This document shows, in pieces, positions 26,157 through 39,931 of a DNA stretch of 64,000 nucleotides; the stretch's first letter is position 1, and every line of letters begins with the position of its first letter. The DNA comes from Ricordea florida (Eukaryota > Cnidaria > Anthozoa > Corallimorpharia > Ricordeidae), in NCBI GenBank assembly GCA_949710005.1, contig OX453286.1, forward strand, positions 26,125,510-26,189,509. Direction: 5' to 3'. Made by a program: the position numbers and the translations under genes. The notes below the pieces were generated by a model. It was not told where the DNA came from, searched no databases, and saw only the letters and a list, made by a program, of their open reading frames with translations.

Positions 26157-26722
26157 AGATTTTTTTAGCTGGGGGTTTTATTAAGACCCACTCTGTAATA
26201 GGGTCGTGGCTACCGATATCTCTAGTTGCCAATGAGACGTCTAATTTCAGACCTTAAAACAGTAATGTAGCTTTCTGAAAAGCTACTCTTTTCTAGAGAT
26301 AAAAGGCATTTGTATGGACTGAATAGAATTGCCTCGACAATGTTTGGTTTGTGTTATCTGGTAGGTGACGGGCTATTTTAAGCTGTTATTTCTTTTGACT
26401 TAACTATTGCGGGAATTAGCTTTGTACCAAACATATCTTTAAGGTCCATATAGCTTTCTTTGCGTAAAATGCCTTTAAAAATATGAGAAATCCCCATTAA
26501 TCAGTTGTTGCCTTGGACTAGCTATTTCCCCTCCTCTACCCAGAAAGTATCCTTCGTCCCGCAGTCTACACCCCCCCGTTCATCGACCTTTGCAGACTCA
26601 TTTGCTTTTATCGAGGAAGATTGATTTGGTCGAAGTAACCGCGGTGTAGCGGGAATAGTAGAACGTGATTGTAATCGTAACAAGAATTTCAGCAAAGAAG
26701 ACGTATTCTTCTTAAGTCCGCT

Positions 26723-29700
26723 ATGTCTGGGGAATCGTAAGTGGAACGAAAAATTTGGCTGTCCTTGTCCTTTCGGGAACCAAGATTTCAACTAACCACG
26801 GATTTGTAATTTTTGCAGGGTCAAGGTAGCCGTCCGAGTTCGGCCGTTTAACTCAAGGTAATCTTTTTTTTGCCTACACCGTTTTCTGAAAGTCTTATTT
26901 TCCCTGACAAGCGAGCTTTTCTTGTAGAGAAAAAGACCGCGGTGCGAAATTAGTTCTCGAAATGGTCGGAGCATTAACACAAATTACAGACCCGGAGAAT
27001 CCAGGTAAGATATGTCCCTAATGTTTAAACGTAGTGCTTGTGGAATGTTTACCTTAAAAGAAACTGTAGTTGAGGAACTTGAAGAATTCCTTAAAGAGAC
27101 GTTGATTTTCTTAGACTAATGCATTTGTCGCTTTTTCTTTTGCATGACTTCGCACAGGAAACGATCCAAAAGAGGTGGGAGAAATCAAATTTATTAGTTT
27201 TATGTTTTTGATGAGGGAGGCGCGACTTGTTCAACTGTTTTCATATATTGTATTTCGCTGATTCTTTCGTAATCCTTGACTCTTTCTCTCTGTCTTTCTA
27301 TCTTTTCGGTTTTGATGTGATGTGTCTTCGAACAGTTTACATTCGACTTTTCGTACTGGTAAGTCAGCGTTTTATAGTTTTGGAGTGTTAAATTTTCTTA
27401 GGATGATAAGTATCTACGTGAACTAATGTGCTTTTGCAAACGGAGAAGTTATGAGGCATTTCATTTTGAATTTTTTAAGAGCTGAAATTGTCTGTCTTTA
27501 CCGACGAGGCAGCGAGTATTTTGTGTAATTTGCACCACAGGTCTCACGATGGCTTCCAGGAGGAGGAGAATGGATATCTGAGTCCTGTGCCGGGAACAGA
27601 GAAATACGCCGATCAGCGGCGGGTTTTTGATGACTTAGGTGCTGGTGTTTTGAAGAACGCATTCCAAGGTGTGTTGCTAGGCATACAGGATGAATTCTTC
27701 ACTGAATCCTGTCGTTTTAGGACTCGATATTGATTGAACCTTTTATACGCTTTGTTTATGTTACGTAGTGTTCTTATGTTGCAAATTTTCCCCGTCCAAT
27801 TTAACTGATTACGTTCAGTCTAAGTACGATGTAGTGTCTTGAAGGGAATATCGGTGCATTATCTTTTATGAAATTTAAATGTTGTGTATTTTTTTAAGTG
27901 GACAAGAGTTCTCAAGCGTGCTTGAGTGCATGTATGTACATTGTGTCATATCAGCATAACCTTAATCAATACATTTTATTTTCCGATTCATCAGAAATAT
28001 TTTGAATTTAATTGCATCTCACGAGAATCCCGGGTTGTCAGCCTAATCTAAATGTATAATAAAGATGTAGTTTACCAAGCCCTTACGCTGCAGTATGGCT
28101 AGACATGGCTTTTTTCTAAGGGGCGGACAATAAAGAAAGAATTACCCCGCATTTGATACAAAATTGGCGTGGGTAATGTACTTAAGTATTTATTATTAAG
28201 AATCCATCGCCACTGTTTTTTCAATCAAAAATAAAATAAGTAGTAAATAGTAGTTAATTTGACATTCATCTATATTTTTCTGATAGCAAAGACAATTAAT
28301 AGTCAGCTTAAAAGGTACAATGCCTACTAATTTTTGTACTCCTGACTATGTCATAATTTATTTGCCCAGAAGTTTCATTTTGGTTCTGCTTTTGGCAGAT
28401 ATTTCTGCTTCTGAATTATATTGGTTCTTTTTAAGTAAACTCACCTCTTTCCAAGTTTTGTCATGTTTAAACACCATCTCATTTTAATTCTGTTAGTTAA
28501 AATCATCATAATTGGTCTTTGTTGTACATACAGGTTTTAACTGTTCATTGTTTGCATATGGACAGACAGGAGCTGGAAAATCATATTCCATGGTTGGATA
28601 TGGCAATAACAAGTGAGTAGCATTATTACATTTCAGTCAAATGAAAGTGTTTCAACAACAAAAAGAACACTTTATTTTACACTATTCCTTAAAAAAAATT
28701 ATTCCTCAAAATAACTATTACAGAATAATTATAAGGACAACAAGAATTGTGGTGGTAGTTTCTAAAGAAACTGGTGCTGTGTTGGTGGGGAATTGAAACA
28801 AGAAATTGGGATAATCAAACAAGTTGATAAAGTAATTTGTACCACCATTAAAGGTAAAAGAGAGAGATGCTGACATTTCAAGCATTAGCCCTTTGTCAGA
28901 GCAAAAGGTTAATTATATAATGTTACAAGGTATTAATGGTAAAACTTAGTGAATGAAGGCTAAAAAAATTCACAAGGTTAACTGGTTAGCCTCCATCTCA
29001 TTGAAGTTGAAATCAGTCTTGGCAAAGGCAAGGGACAAAAATGAGAAGAGAAATGGTCAGGGAAAATAATGTTTGACTTAATTTGACGTACATTTCTGAG
29101 TCAAGAGATAATTATAGATAGTTTTGGAGAAAGCAAATGGGTTAAGATCTTTAAAGTAATATGGAATTTGTTGCCAAAGATCAATAGCCAAAAAGAAATA
29201 TAATGAATTACAGGTCCTTTTACTGAAATCATTACAGTTTATGAATAATATTTTTGCTTTTGTCCAAGTTCATAGAGGCTTGGCATAATGTTTCTGTTAT
29301 GTTGTTTTAAAGGGGTATTGTGCCAATTACTTGTGATGAATTGTTCAAATCTATGGCAAGTTCTGGAGGTGACACTGTGAGTATGCAATTTGTTCTTACT
29401 TGATTCATGCAAGATCACCAAAATATCACCTTGCTGAATCTTTAAGGTACCTTCAGTGATCTTCTAATTTTTCTTCTATAGAAATACCAAGTTACTTTTA
29501 GCATGTTGGAAATCTACAATGAGCAAGTGCGAGATCTCCTTGTCAAGAATAATCCTAAGGGAGGCCTGCAGGTAGGATCTGGGTGAAAGTACTAGAGGTT
29601 TATTCTTCAGTTTCAGATTATTATTGTTTTTGATGCCACCTCCGCAGCCACCATTTTCATCATCATCATCATCATCATTATCATCAGATAAATATTTTTG

Positions 29701-32700
29701 ATTCGTTGATCCTTAGGGCAGACAACTGTTGCTTTCTTCAATACAATAGTAATAATGATAATGATGATAATGTTAGTGAATTATGATACAAAAAATATAT
29801 TGATATGTAGCACCCCTTCTTATGTAGAATTGCACGGGTTAAAAATAGTATATACACAGAAATATAAATGACTTGCGAACATTCTTAAATAAGAATACTC
29901 TAACACTTCTTTTGCTTCAGGTTCGTCAAAACCCAAAGGAGGGATCATTCTTTGTTCAAGGATTAAAAAAGGTTGCTGTCGGAAGTTATGAGGAAATTGA
30001 AGCAAGAACAGAAGAAGGTAAGTTTGCTTATTATCAAGTGTTGTCCAACACCCTCAGGTTGACTCCAGTGGAAAATACTTGTGTTCCACCAGAAAAGCAA
30101 ACATCTAGTAAAAAAAGGAAGCATTTTTCTGGAGTCAGTTATCCTGTCATAGATTTGGCGTGTAATACAGTTTCTTACTCCTTGCTTTCCTTTTTTGATC
30201 ACTCATTAAACATCTTCCTTACTTTCTTAAATTGTAACCTCAGGAAAGGAAAGAAGGTGCTCCTTGTGTATTCAATCAGGGTTGTTATATTAGAATGACC
30301 AGTCATGTTGTACATTAACATAGCAAATTTGTGCAACAGATAGAATATGAATAATTTTTGACCCTTTGCCATAGGAATCTATTAACAGTGGGTCTGTTTC
30401 TACTCTTCATGACTAACCTTCAATTTTCCTTACTTCCTCCTTACTTCCAGGCACATCAAATCGAACAGTTGCAGCAACACAAATGAATGCCACAAGTTCG
30501 AGAGCTCACACTGTTGTGACAATTATGTTTGATCAAATTAGTAAGAACCAGATGGGGCAAGAGACCAAGAAGAGCAGTATTATTAACTTGGTTGATTTGG
30601 CAGGTCTGTGTTCATTGGTTTTCTATTATATTTATGGATTCAATAGTACAGTAGTACATTTTTGTTGTGGCTTTGAGCATCTCATGACACACAACTACTG
30701 TATGATAAATGATGTTCACAGTAAGCGTTGTTTCTTGTAAGATAATTTTGTGCTCCCAGTTTTGTTAGTTTATATTTATGTGTACATATGTGCTGTGTGC
30801 ATAACAAACCTTTCTCCAGGGTTGTCAATATTAAAATAAAGGGCCAGGGGCTGCAAATTTCCTCTGGGTACTGCAAGCCTTAACCCCTGGCTACATTGAT
30901 ACAAAACCAAAACATTAGTCACACCAGTAAATGTTTGTCCCCTGGCTACTTTGTCATTACCTCACCTACTTGAAAAATTAGTGGCATTCCCTCAGGCCTT
31001 GTTTTGTGCAGCGGACAAGTTTATCTACTAGACTATATTGCAAGAAGAATATGTGTTTTGAATCACTACATTAATAACTTCTGAGAATAAAAGGAGTAAA
31101 TTGCCATGTTATTGAATGGAGTTTTATTTTTTTGTTCAATATCAAACAGGCAGTGAGAGAGCAGACAGCACTGGAGCAACAGGTGATCGACTTAAAGAAG
31201 GTGCAAACATAAACAAATCTTTGTCAGCCCTGGGTAATGTGATATCTGCCCTTGCTGACCTCTCCATGGGTAAGAAGAAGGTGTTGGTACCATATCGAGA
31301 CTCTGTACTTACCAAACTGCTGCAGAATGCTTTGGGTGGTAACAGCAAGACTATCATGATTGCAGCGTTGTCACCAGCAGATATAAACTATGATGAAACC
31401 CTAGGTACTCTAAGGTATAGTTGTTTTTAACTCTATGGTAATTAATACAATACGCAGAGAAATTATGTTTGACTTTGATTCCAGGAACTTGTCATTGGTT
31501 ACCAATGTGCTCTAAATGGGATCACTGGCTACAACATTTCTACCAAGTATTGATAACATTTCATCAGACTTGAAAGTGACTCTAATACTGCTCTGGCCCC
31601 CAGCCCCACAAGAAAATTGTTTAACTTGAACCATTAGATAAATCTTGGTTTCTGGAAAAAAAAAACACTGTAATTGAAGCAATTCACTTTAGAAGTGTAT
31701 GTATGTGCCCCAAACAGGTAACAATGCAATCTCACGGATCAGTTAGTTTACTTTGTTCTCACAAATTTAAAGAGTTGAGTACCGTTACTTATATATAGCT
31801 AAGAATCAATCAACTAACTTGTTTTCCATTGATAGGTATGCTGACCGTGCCAAGAAGATCAAGAACAAAGCTGTCGTGAATGAAAATCCTATGGATAAAC
31901 TGATTCGTGAACTACGGGAAGAAAATGAAAGGCTAAAGAAGATGATGCAAGGTGGCGACCTAAGCCTTGGAGACAGTGGAGGAGCAATGAGTGGAATGAG
32001 TGAGTACTGTTTCATAGATGGCAAAACGTCCTTGCCAGTAGCTGTTTAAAAAAATAAACTTTTATTTCATAATTCCCTATGAGCACTGTCATGAACTCTT
32101 TACACTTTGAGTATTCAAGAATTACAATTTGCATTACATACCTTTAGATAACTTTATTACTTTTTACTTTGAAGCTGAGGAAGAGAAGGCAGAAATGCGC
32201 AAGAAGATGGAGGAAGAGATTCGTGCACAGCTGGAGCTTAATGCAGAGAGCATGAGGAGTTGGGATGACAGGGTGAGGGGGCCTATCACCTCAATATGTT
32301 CTTGAATTACTCATTGAAATCTGCTGAAGTAACCAATGGAGACCCAAGGGGGAGGGTGCAAGGAGAGATGATAGATGATGGGAGGTCTTATGGCAAAACA
32401 TGAAGTCATATACGTATCAGTCCATTCCCAATCCTTGAGGTCTTACCTTACCATCCAAGAAGAGCTATAGAATGATATATCTTAGACTTTGCTTGATTTT
32501 GTGTTTAAATATATGTAAGGTGTCAGAACTCTTTTGTGCAGAGGCTGGACAGTGCTGTCTAACAAGATTAAACGTCAGAAGTTATCTCTATACCTACCAT
32601 GTATTAATTTCTCATCTAGTGTTCTTTTTTCTCATTAACAGCTTAAGGAATCTCAGTTAGAGTCTGCTGCTGGTGGACAGAGTGAAAAACAAAGAAAGGT

Positions 32701-35700
32701 GCAGACAATACCTCACCTGGTTAACTTGAATGAAGATCCTCAGCTGTCAAGGGTCATTTACCATTTCTTAGAACAAGGTGCAGTATTGAAGAAATAGCAA
32801 ACATGCAGGGTGCAACCATTGAGTTATAGAAGCAAACAGGAGGTTGCTAAGCTTCTTGAGTGCTTAGCAAATCTACCAAGTGCTTCCATAACATGATGGT
32901 TGTTGCACAGCTGCTGCATTTACCATTTCGTTTATAACATAAGACTTCACAACTTCACAATCTGACTTCACTGTGCAATCCATGGGCAAATGGATCATGC
33001 ATATTAGCCAATCATAGCACACGCTTTCCCAAAGCTGTGTTATAATATTGATTTCAAAATGTGTGCTTTGATTCAGAAAGTATTCATTGCCCACCTCTTC
33101 CTCTCTAAAAGTTTAATACTAGAGCAGAGATTTTGTCACAGTTTCCATTAGTGAACCCTTGGTACATGTTCTCAGTTAATGAAAATTAATACTCTCAATC
33201 CATGATGTGCAATAATGTATCAATCATAAGATACAGTGTTTCATCACTTATCAAGCATCAAGAGAAGAGTTAAAAATATGAGGTGTGGAGATGTACTTTC
33301 AGGGAAATTTGAGATGTTTGATATGTGGTTGAACACGTGTTTAATATCACTTCTCAAACAAAATTATTTAGGAGAAAGTGACAATGCAAAAGCAAGCTGT
33401 GTTTCAGCAGACATCCAAACATGTCACAGTACTTGATTTCCTTTGTCTTCATCTTATGCATCAACTTGCATTCTCCTTCTATGCCTCTGTATAACCAGTA
33501 GAAAATTCTCATGATCACGGGAAAGGAAGGGTTATTGGTTTTTGACAGTTGAGCTGGTGAAAAAGCTTAGCAGATCTTAAAGAGTGAACTTTGACAGCTT
33601 CGTTTTAATTACAGGGGAAATAAAGATCGGAAGGAAAGATGCGTCACCACCCCCTGACATTGCTCTGACAGGAATAAGGTTAGAACCTGGTACATTGAAG
33701 GATTTGTACAGTTCATGCTCTCGTAAGGGACCACCTCAGTAATTGGAAGAACCAGTCATAACTAGAGCTGATTGCATACAACTTAGGGACTGATCGCTTA
33801 CAAGAGCTGTAATCTAATTAGTATAGAACTTCTGATCACAAAAACTTCCCTCACATTTTGCCTGCCAAAGAAAGATTTGTAAATGTACATCTAACTTATC
33901 CCCAGAGAATGAAAACTTGTTGAAAATGTTGAGTTATGCAAATCAGACTCTTCGAGTGGTCTCTTAGGAGAACTTAAAAACAAGGGGACAAACCAGTTGG
34001 TAATTGTCTTATGAGAGCAATTTATGACTGTCTATCATTTGATATTGTAAGGAATTAAACATTGAGTTGGTATCTCTTCTTTGTGTCAAAGGTTTAAGAG
34101 CATTGTTCAGGAGGTTTCCAAAATAATAAAAGTTATCATTCTCAAAACTGAACTTTTTTATCAGTGGCTTTCAAAATTTCCATCTTATTGTTGCATTCAT
34201 ATTAGGTTTTGAAGCATACAATATAGGACAGTTTTTTATTATAACTTGGACTGTTGTAACACAGTGAATTTCAATGATCAAAGTTGCTTATTTTCAGCAT
34301 TCAGAAGCAGCATGCAGTGATCAAGATGGCAGATGGTGAAATTGTTATTGAACCTGCACCAGGGAGTGGTGCCAAGACAAAAGTGAATGGGATGCCACTA
34401 ACTGGGGAACGTGTCCTCAAACACAACGACAGAATTCTGTTTGGTAAGTCAGATGATAAAGATGCCCTGGTGAAATTACACTTGCCTTGTCAAACTTGAA
34501 AAATTGGAAAACAAATGGTCCCAATACAATACAGTACAGTACAGTACAATACAATTAGAATTCCATTAGAAACAAGATAAGTAGAAACAAATTTAACCAA
34601 AATTTGAGGTACACACTTATATCAGCATGAAGTTCCAATGTTTTTATTGAGTCATTATGTTTCTGTCTTGTAGGTTCCAACCATTGGTACTGTGTGGCTA
34701 ATCCTAACAACAAGGAAGTGAGTGAAGGATCTCCTGAACATGTCAACTGGGAGTTCTGCAATAAGGAAATCGCAGAAGCTAAAGGGTTTGCCACTGGATA
34801 TGGCGGAGGCTTAACCAAAGGTACATCTGTCTTAAGTTTAGTAGCACAATCAGTTTATGCTCTGATAGCTGCACTTGTGCAAGGAAAATAGTCTTCCATT
34901 TCCACTCATCGTGGCTATTTCATTGATTTTTATGTTTGTTTAATTTTGGGAGTAAATAGAAATCTATGAATGGATTGCGTTTAGAGCAGAAACCCTTGAG
35001 ACTTGAAGCGTGTAATTGCCATTGAATGTCTTTAACTACAGCCTGTCTCCAGTCAATCTACCAAGTACCATATTTAGAAAATCCAAATAAACCAATCAAA
35101 TTGGCTTTTATAGTAGTATGACATACTTGGAGGGAAATACCTGCGCATACTCAAAGCATGACAATTTCCAAATAATTATGGTACTTAGGAAATACTGAAT
35201 CTGGACAAACTGAACGCTCATTACACTTTTCAAGTCTTATGGGTTTCGGGTTAAGAGCAAATTTCTTGTGATTTGTCTGAACAGATCAACTGAAAGCCCA
35301 GGAGCAGGTGTTGGAGTTGCTACCATTGGTTAGTGAAGTGAATGCCATCAGTGAAGAACTCGACAAGCACAAGTAAGTAGAATCCAAAACCCATATGACT
35401 TGAAACGTGTACTGTAACTGCCTTTGAATGTCTTCAACCACAGTTTGTTCACATATTCAGTCTACCAACTACCATATTTGGAAAGCAGGAGAAACCAAGT
35501 GAACCAATCATTGCCAACAATCTCAAAGACTGGGGCAAGCAGTTTCCAAATATGGTACTTGGGAAATGTTGAATCTGGACAAGCTGTGAACGTGTGTTAC
35601 ATGTTTCAAGTCTTATGGGTTTTTGGTACAATTAATCTCTCAATGAAAAAAAGATAGCTGAATCACTTACCAGAGATTTTCCCAGATGCTTAACTGTTTA

Positions 35701-38700
35701 CTAGTTGCGTGACTGGCTCATAGCAACCTCTCAAGTTTTCTGTTCTTGGTCTTGTTCTTCTCTTGATTTTACTGCATTTTCATTCAACCAGTGACAGTTT
35801 GTATTTCTTATACTATTAGAGTGTTGTAACAATGTAACTTTACTTATTTGTTTGTTAACTTTATTTCTGTATTAGACATAATATTGCTTTTATTAGTACT
35901 AGCGGTGTTTGTAGATGTTGCAGTTAATTTTTGTTTTCAGTTAATTTTTATTTTGAACTAGATAATTTTTTTCTTCCTAGTTAGTTTAAGATTTACGTTG
36001 TGCTGAAGTTTCGAGGGTTAGCCCATCGTCAGAGCGAAACTGTTAACCGGTATATCTTTAATTTTATTACAGGGCTTTCGAAGTGGCATTAATCTCTGGA
36101 GCTGCCCAGGGTGTTGATTCAGAAACCAAGTGAGTAATCCTGACTTTCATCCATGACACACATTTCTTGTTCCTTTTAAGGAACAAGATTACCATGTGTA
36201 GTATTTAACAAATGTGTAATATGGTCATAGACACCTGCAGACAGTTCTTGTATCAGTTTTACAAGGTTAGTTTTCACCACGATACAGCACAACATAAAAA
36301 CAAGTGATAGACAAAGCAAGATAAGCATTAATGAAACACAAGCACTGCTCTCTTTGAAGTTTTTAAGATGGGAAACAGTGACAAAATGCAACGACAGGTA
36401 AACAAAAAGAATTGAGAGGAGAATGTGTAAAATAAAATATTTTTTCACGCAACCACTACAGTTTTTTTTTTTGGCAGTTGTTCAGCTTCTGTAATGAGAC
36501 TCCTCTAACGTGCAATTGGTTTTGTACGTACTACCAAGGGAGTAGGTGTTCGTCACTTTTATTGTAACACACCTAAACAATAAACCCACACCCGACCCCA
36601 CCCCCACCCCCACCCCCTCTTCCAGCATCACCACAGTTTTTAAAATGCCATCTTTGCTTGCAAAAGTAGAGCGGTAGAGAGCTAGTCAGTTATGGCAGTC
36701 TTTGTTATGTTAGGCACAGTTATACTTGAGGTTGTTAGTGTTGATGTCATAGTAGGCTGCAGTGCAAGCGTTTTTAGGGGAAAAATTTTCATATTCTGCT
36801 GCCATATTGGACTTGTACGGCAGGCTCATGTCACAGCGGAGTCCACTGACACTGTGCTGTGTCTGGGAATGACCTCATAAAGACACATTGATCCTTCGTC
36901 ATTCACTCTGACAAAGGGCTAACACTCAAAACATCAGCAATCCCTCTGTTACCTTACGGTGGTACAGCTTGTTTGATTATCCCAATTTCTTGTGTTTCAA
37001 TTCCCCCCCCCCCCACCCAAAGTAGCACCAGCTTCTTTAGAAACTACCCCCATAATACACAATCCTTGTGATAGTTGTCATGAAGGGTCCTAATCTCAAA
37101 TCTCATTATTCTAACACAAAATCTTTCTGCAAGTTGTATGGAAATTTTAGACCCCACTGTCTGTCAGATGCTACTGTCTGACATGAAATACTTTCTCAAC
37201 GTAAGTTCCAGCACTAACCTTCTTCTCACCCTTTCAGTTTACCAAGCAGTAGTTGCAGAGTGCAGTTATTCATGTTAGGCAGATATGATAGAGTTGCAGG
37301 TCACATTCATTCAGTCGGTAACCTGTAATATTTTCATAATGGTAGTTTGCCGTGCATTGGAAACAGTGGCTTACATCACCCTTGCTTACACTTCAACATT
37401 CAGTAGGTCAACTAATATTGCGAATCTTGCTTTCTATGGAAATGAACCCCTCCCAAGGGGGAGAACATGTTCCCATCTTCCCTTGATCTTTTTGCATTTT
37501 CTCCTTGGTTCCCCATAAATAAAACCACTTGTTACCTAATTTATGTTCCCTTGTTTTCAGCAATTTAACCAGGAGTTCTCTAGCTCCCTGAAAATAATTC
37601 GAAAATATCCCCTGTTCCATGAAAACAAATGTTTCTGTTCCTTTGTTCCCTAAAACCCCTGGAATTGGCTCGTTAATGGATTTGGGGGAAGGGGGTGCTC
37701 AACCTCGTCAGAGGATGCCCAAAATGTTTTTTTCTGCATTCACTCAATACAGTAAAGGCTATAGTCTAGAGAAAGTTGTTCTCAGATGTTATCCAGGATC
37801 CAGTGATCTCAGATTGTGGCATCTTCTCTGGCCCTGTTTATCTTTGGGCAGTACGTTGTTTTTCTCCCGACTGGTCTTGACACGTTTTTACTGTTATCCT
37901 TGGGATTTGGTACATTCTGACTGAGTAAACCACCCATCAGCTGAGTCAGTCAGCATGAGTAGGTACATGACAATGGTAGCGTAGATGTGAGAATTACCTT
38001 AGTTAGACAGCTATGCCAGTCTTCACTCTGACAAACGGCTAATGCTCAAGATGTTGGTCATTACACCCTTAACCCTTTAAGTCCTAGTAGTGACCAGCAT
38101 CCAATTTCTCATTGCAATATTCACTGTTCATCAACCATTCAGGTTATGAGAATAACTAAAATGATCACCAAAAAAAAGAGTTGTATTCATATTTAAATAA
38201 ATAATTCTCCTCACCAGTACCATAGCAGGATGTATGAGAACAGTTAGGAGAAAATGAATATTGATATTGGGGCTTAAAGGGTTAAATACTACGGTGGTAA
38301 GACTTACTTTACTGACTTGTTTGCTAAACCATTTGTGTGTGTTCCATTTTCCCACCGACACAGCACCAGTTTCCTTTGATTGGAATCAAACTCCTTTTTA
38401 TACGTTAACCTTAGTCGAGTTAAAATGATTTTTGTTAGAATTGTATTTACTTGTTTTAATTGAAGTCCTACTGAATTTTTTCTTTGTGATTTCTAGAGTG
38501 ATGGTACGGATGAAGAACCTGTTAAATGGCAACATATGGCTATGGGAACGCGGCAAGTTCATGAACAGGAGATTCATAATGTTGGTAGGTTTGCTATATT
38601 TCAATCGTTGAATGAAATAGTTTTACAGTTGTTCAGATAGTTTTACTGTTGGTGCTATTGTAGAATTTGACAGTTTAATGGTTGTTTTGCTTTTAGGACC

Positions 38701-39897
38701 ATTACCAAATGGATCAGGAGGAATTAGCAAAGGTGAAGAAAGAAGATGATCCATTTTGGGAGCCCCCTGAAGACGTGCTTATAGGAACAGCCAATGTGTT
38801 TCTACAGAGCCTTAGCTACGCATTGGACTTTGATGACAAGTTGACTGTTACAGACTACAAGGTAAAATGATGTGAACTTGTCAAGTGTTTGCAAAAGGTG
38901 ATCACTCTGGCTCAAAGTTTCTATATAATCAAACTTGATTTTGTCGCTGCTGCTGTTGAATAATTCGATTTTGCATACTGACTTTGCCCTGCTGTTTTCT
39001 TTTTTGGTACATAAATAGAATGTGGTCTAACTTATCTGAATATTAAATTTTTGTGCTTTCATGTACTTGACCATGGCAGTGTTCAATCAGAAAGCTCTTG
39101 CTACTTTGGCCACCACTCACATAGGAATTTATTCCTTGACGACCTAATACTTCTTAATGCTTTTCTATTAATGCCCATTTTAGTGTGAATATAAATATGG
39201 ATTGGATTTCTTGCCTCGACTTCACCTCTCTTGGGCTAACTAGCTTCATAGGCAGAATTGTGCCATACCTGCCAGTTGTTCTTCTTAGTGGTCTCCATTC
39301 AATTGCCATTTTCTGCCCATTCTAGCTGTAGTTACATTATAATTATGATCATTATTGTTATTTTAATGGTTATTGTAATCGATATTGGTGTTATTCTGAG
39401 AAATGAAACTGATAATAGTATCTCACTTGTTATTTTGATACTGCAGGGCTCCGAAGAAGCGAATGTGGTTATTAATGTAACACCATGCACACAAAATGGA
39501 AAAATCTTAGGTGAAGATGATTACATTGAGGAACCATCAGAGCTGCTTGGCAAACCCTACCACTTTAAGGTAATTTATTTCTTTCGTGAACAAGTGTACT
39601 GGGATAATGATTTAAGCGAAACGTTGAGAACACTTTCTAAAAGAATATCAGAAAGTTTGGTGACACACCTGTCTACTCATCTAAATTAACCAGAAGACAA
39701 GATTCTTCCTTTATTAGAATGATTTAAAATAAAAACGAGGTTTCTGGAATGACAAAGTGCCAGTGGGAGGTATTTTTTTTCAAGGAGAGCGAATGTCGAC
39801 GGTAGGCGGGCTCGCCACCCTAAGCTTCATACGCCTAAATGTGACATTTTAACAGTAATAACAATAAAAATAACAATAGCAAACAATAATAATAAGC

Positions 39898-39931
<34 letters not shown>

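Larger units (their letters stand above)
24845..26722. other. Intergenic region between Polinton and kinesin gene
   Basis: No gene supported. It contains an imperfect hairpin at 25236-25290 and a possible retrotransposon tail near 26126. The last ~200 bases before 26723 are somewhat richer in GC (CCTCCTCTACCC, GTAACCGCGGTG) and should include the kinesin promoter and 5' UTR; no TATA box is evident. Confidence 0.5.
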
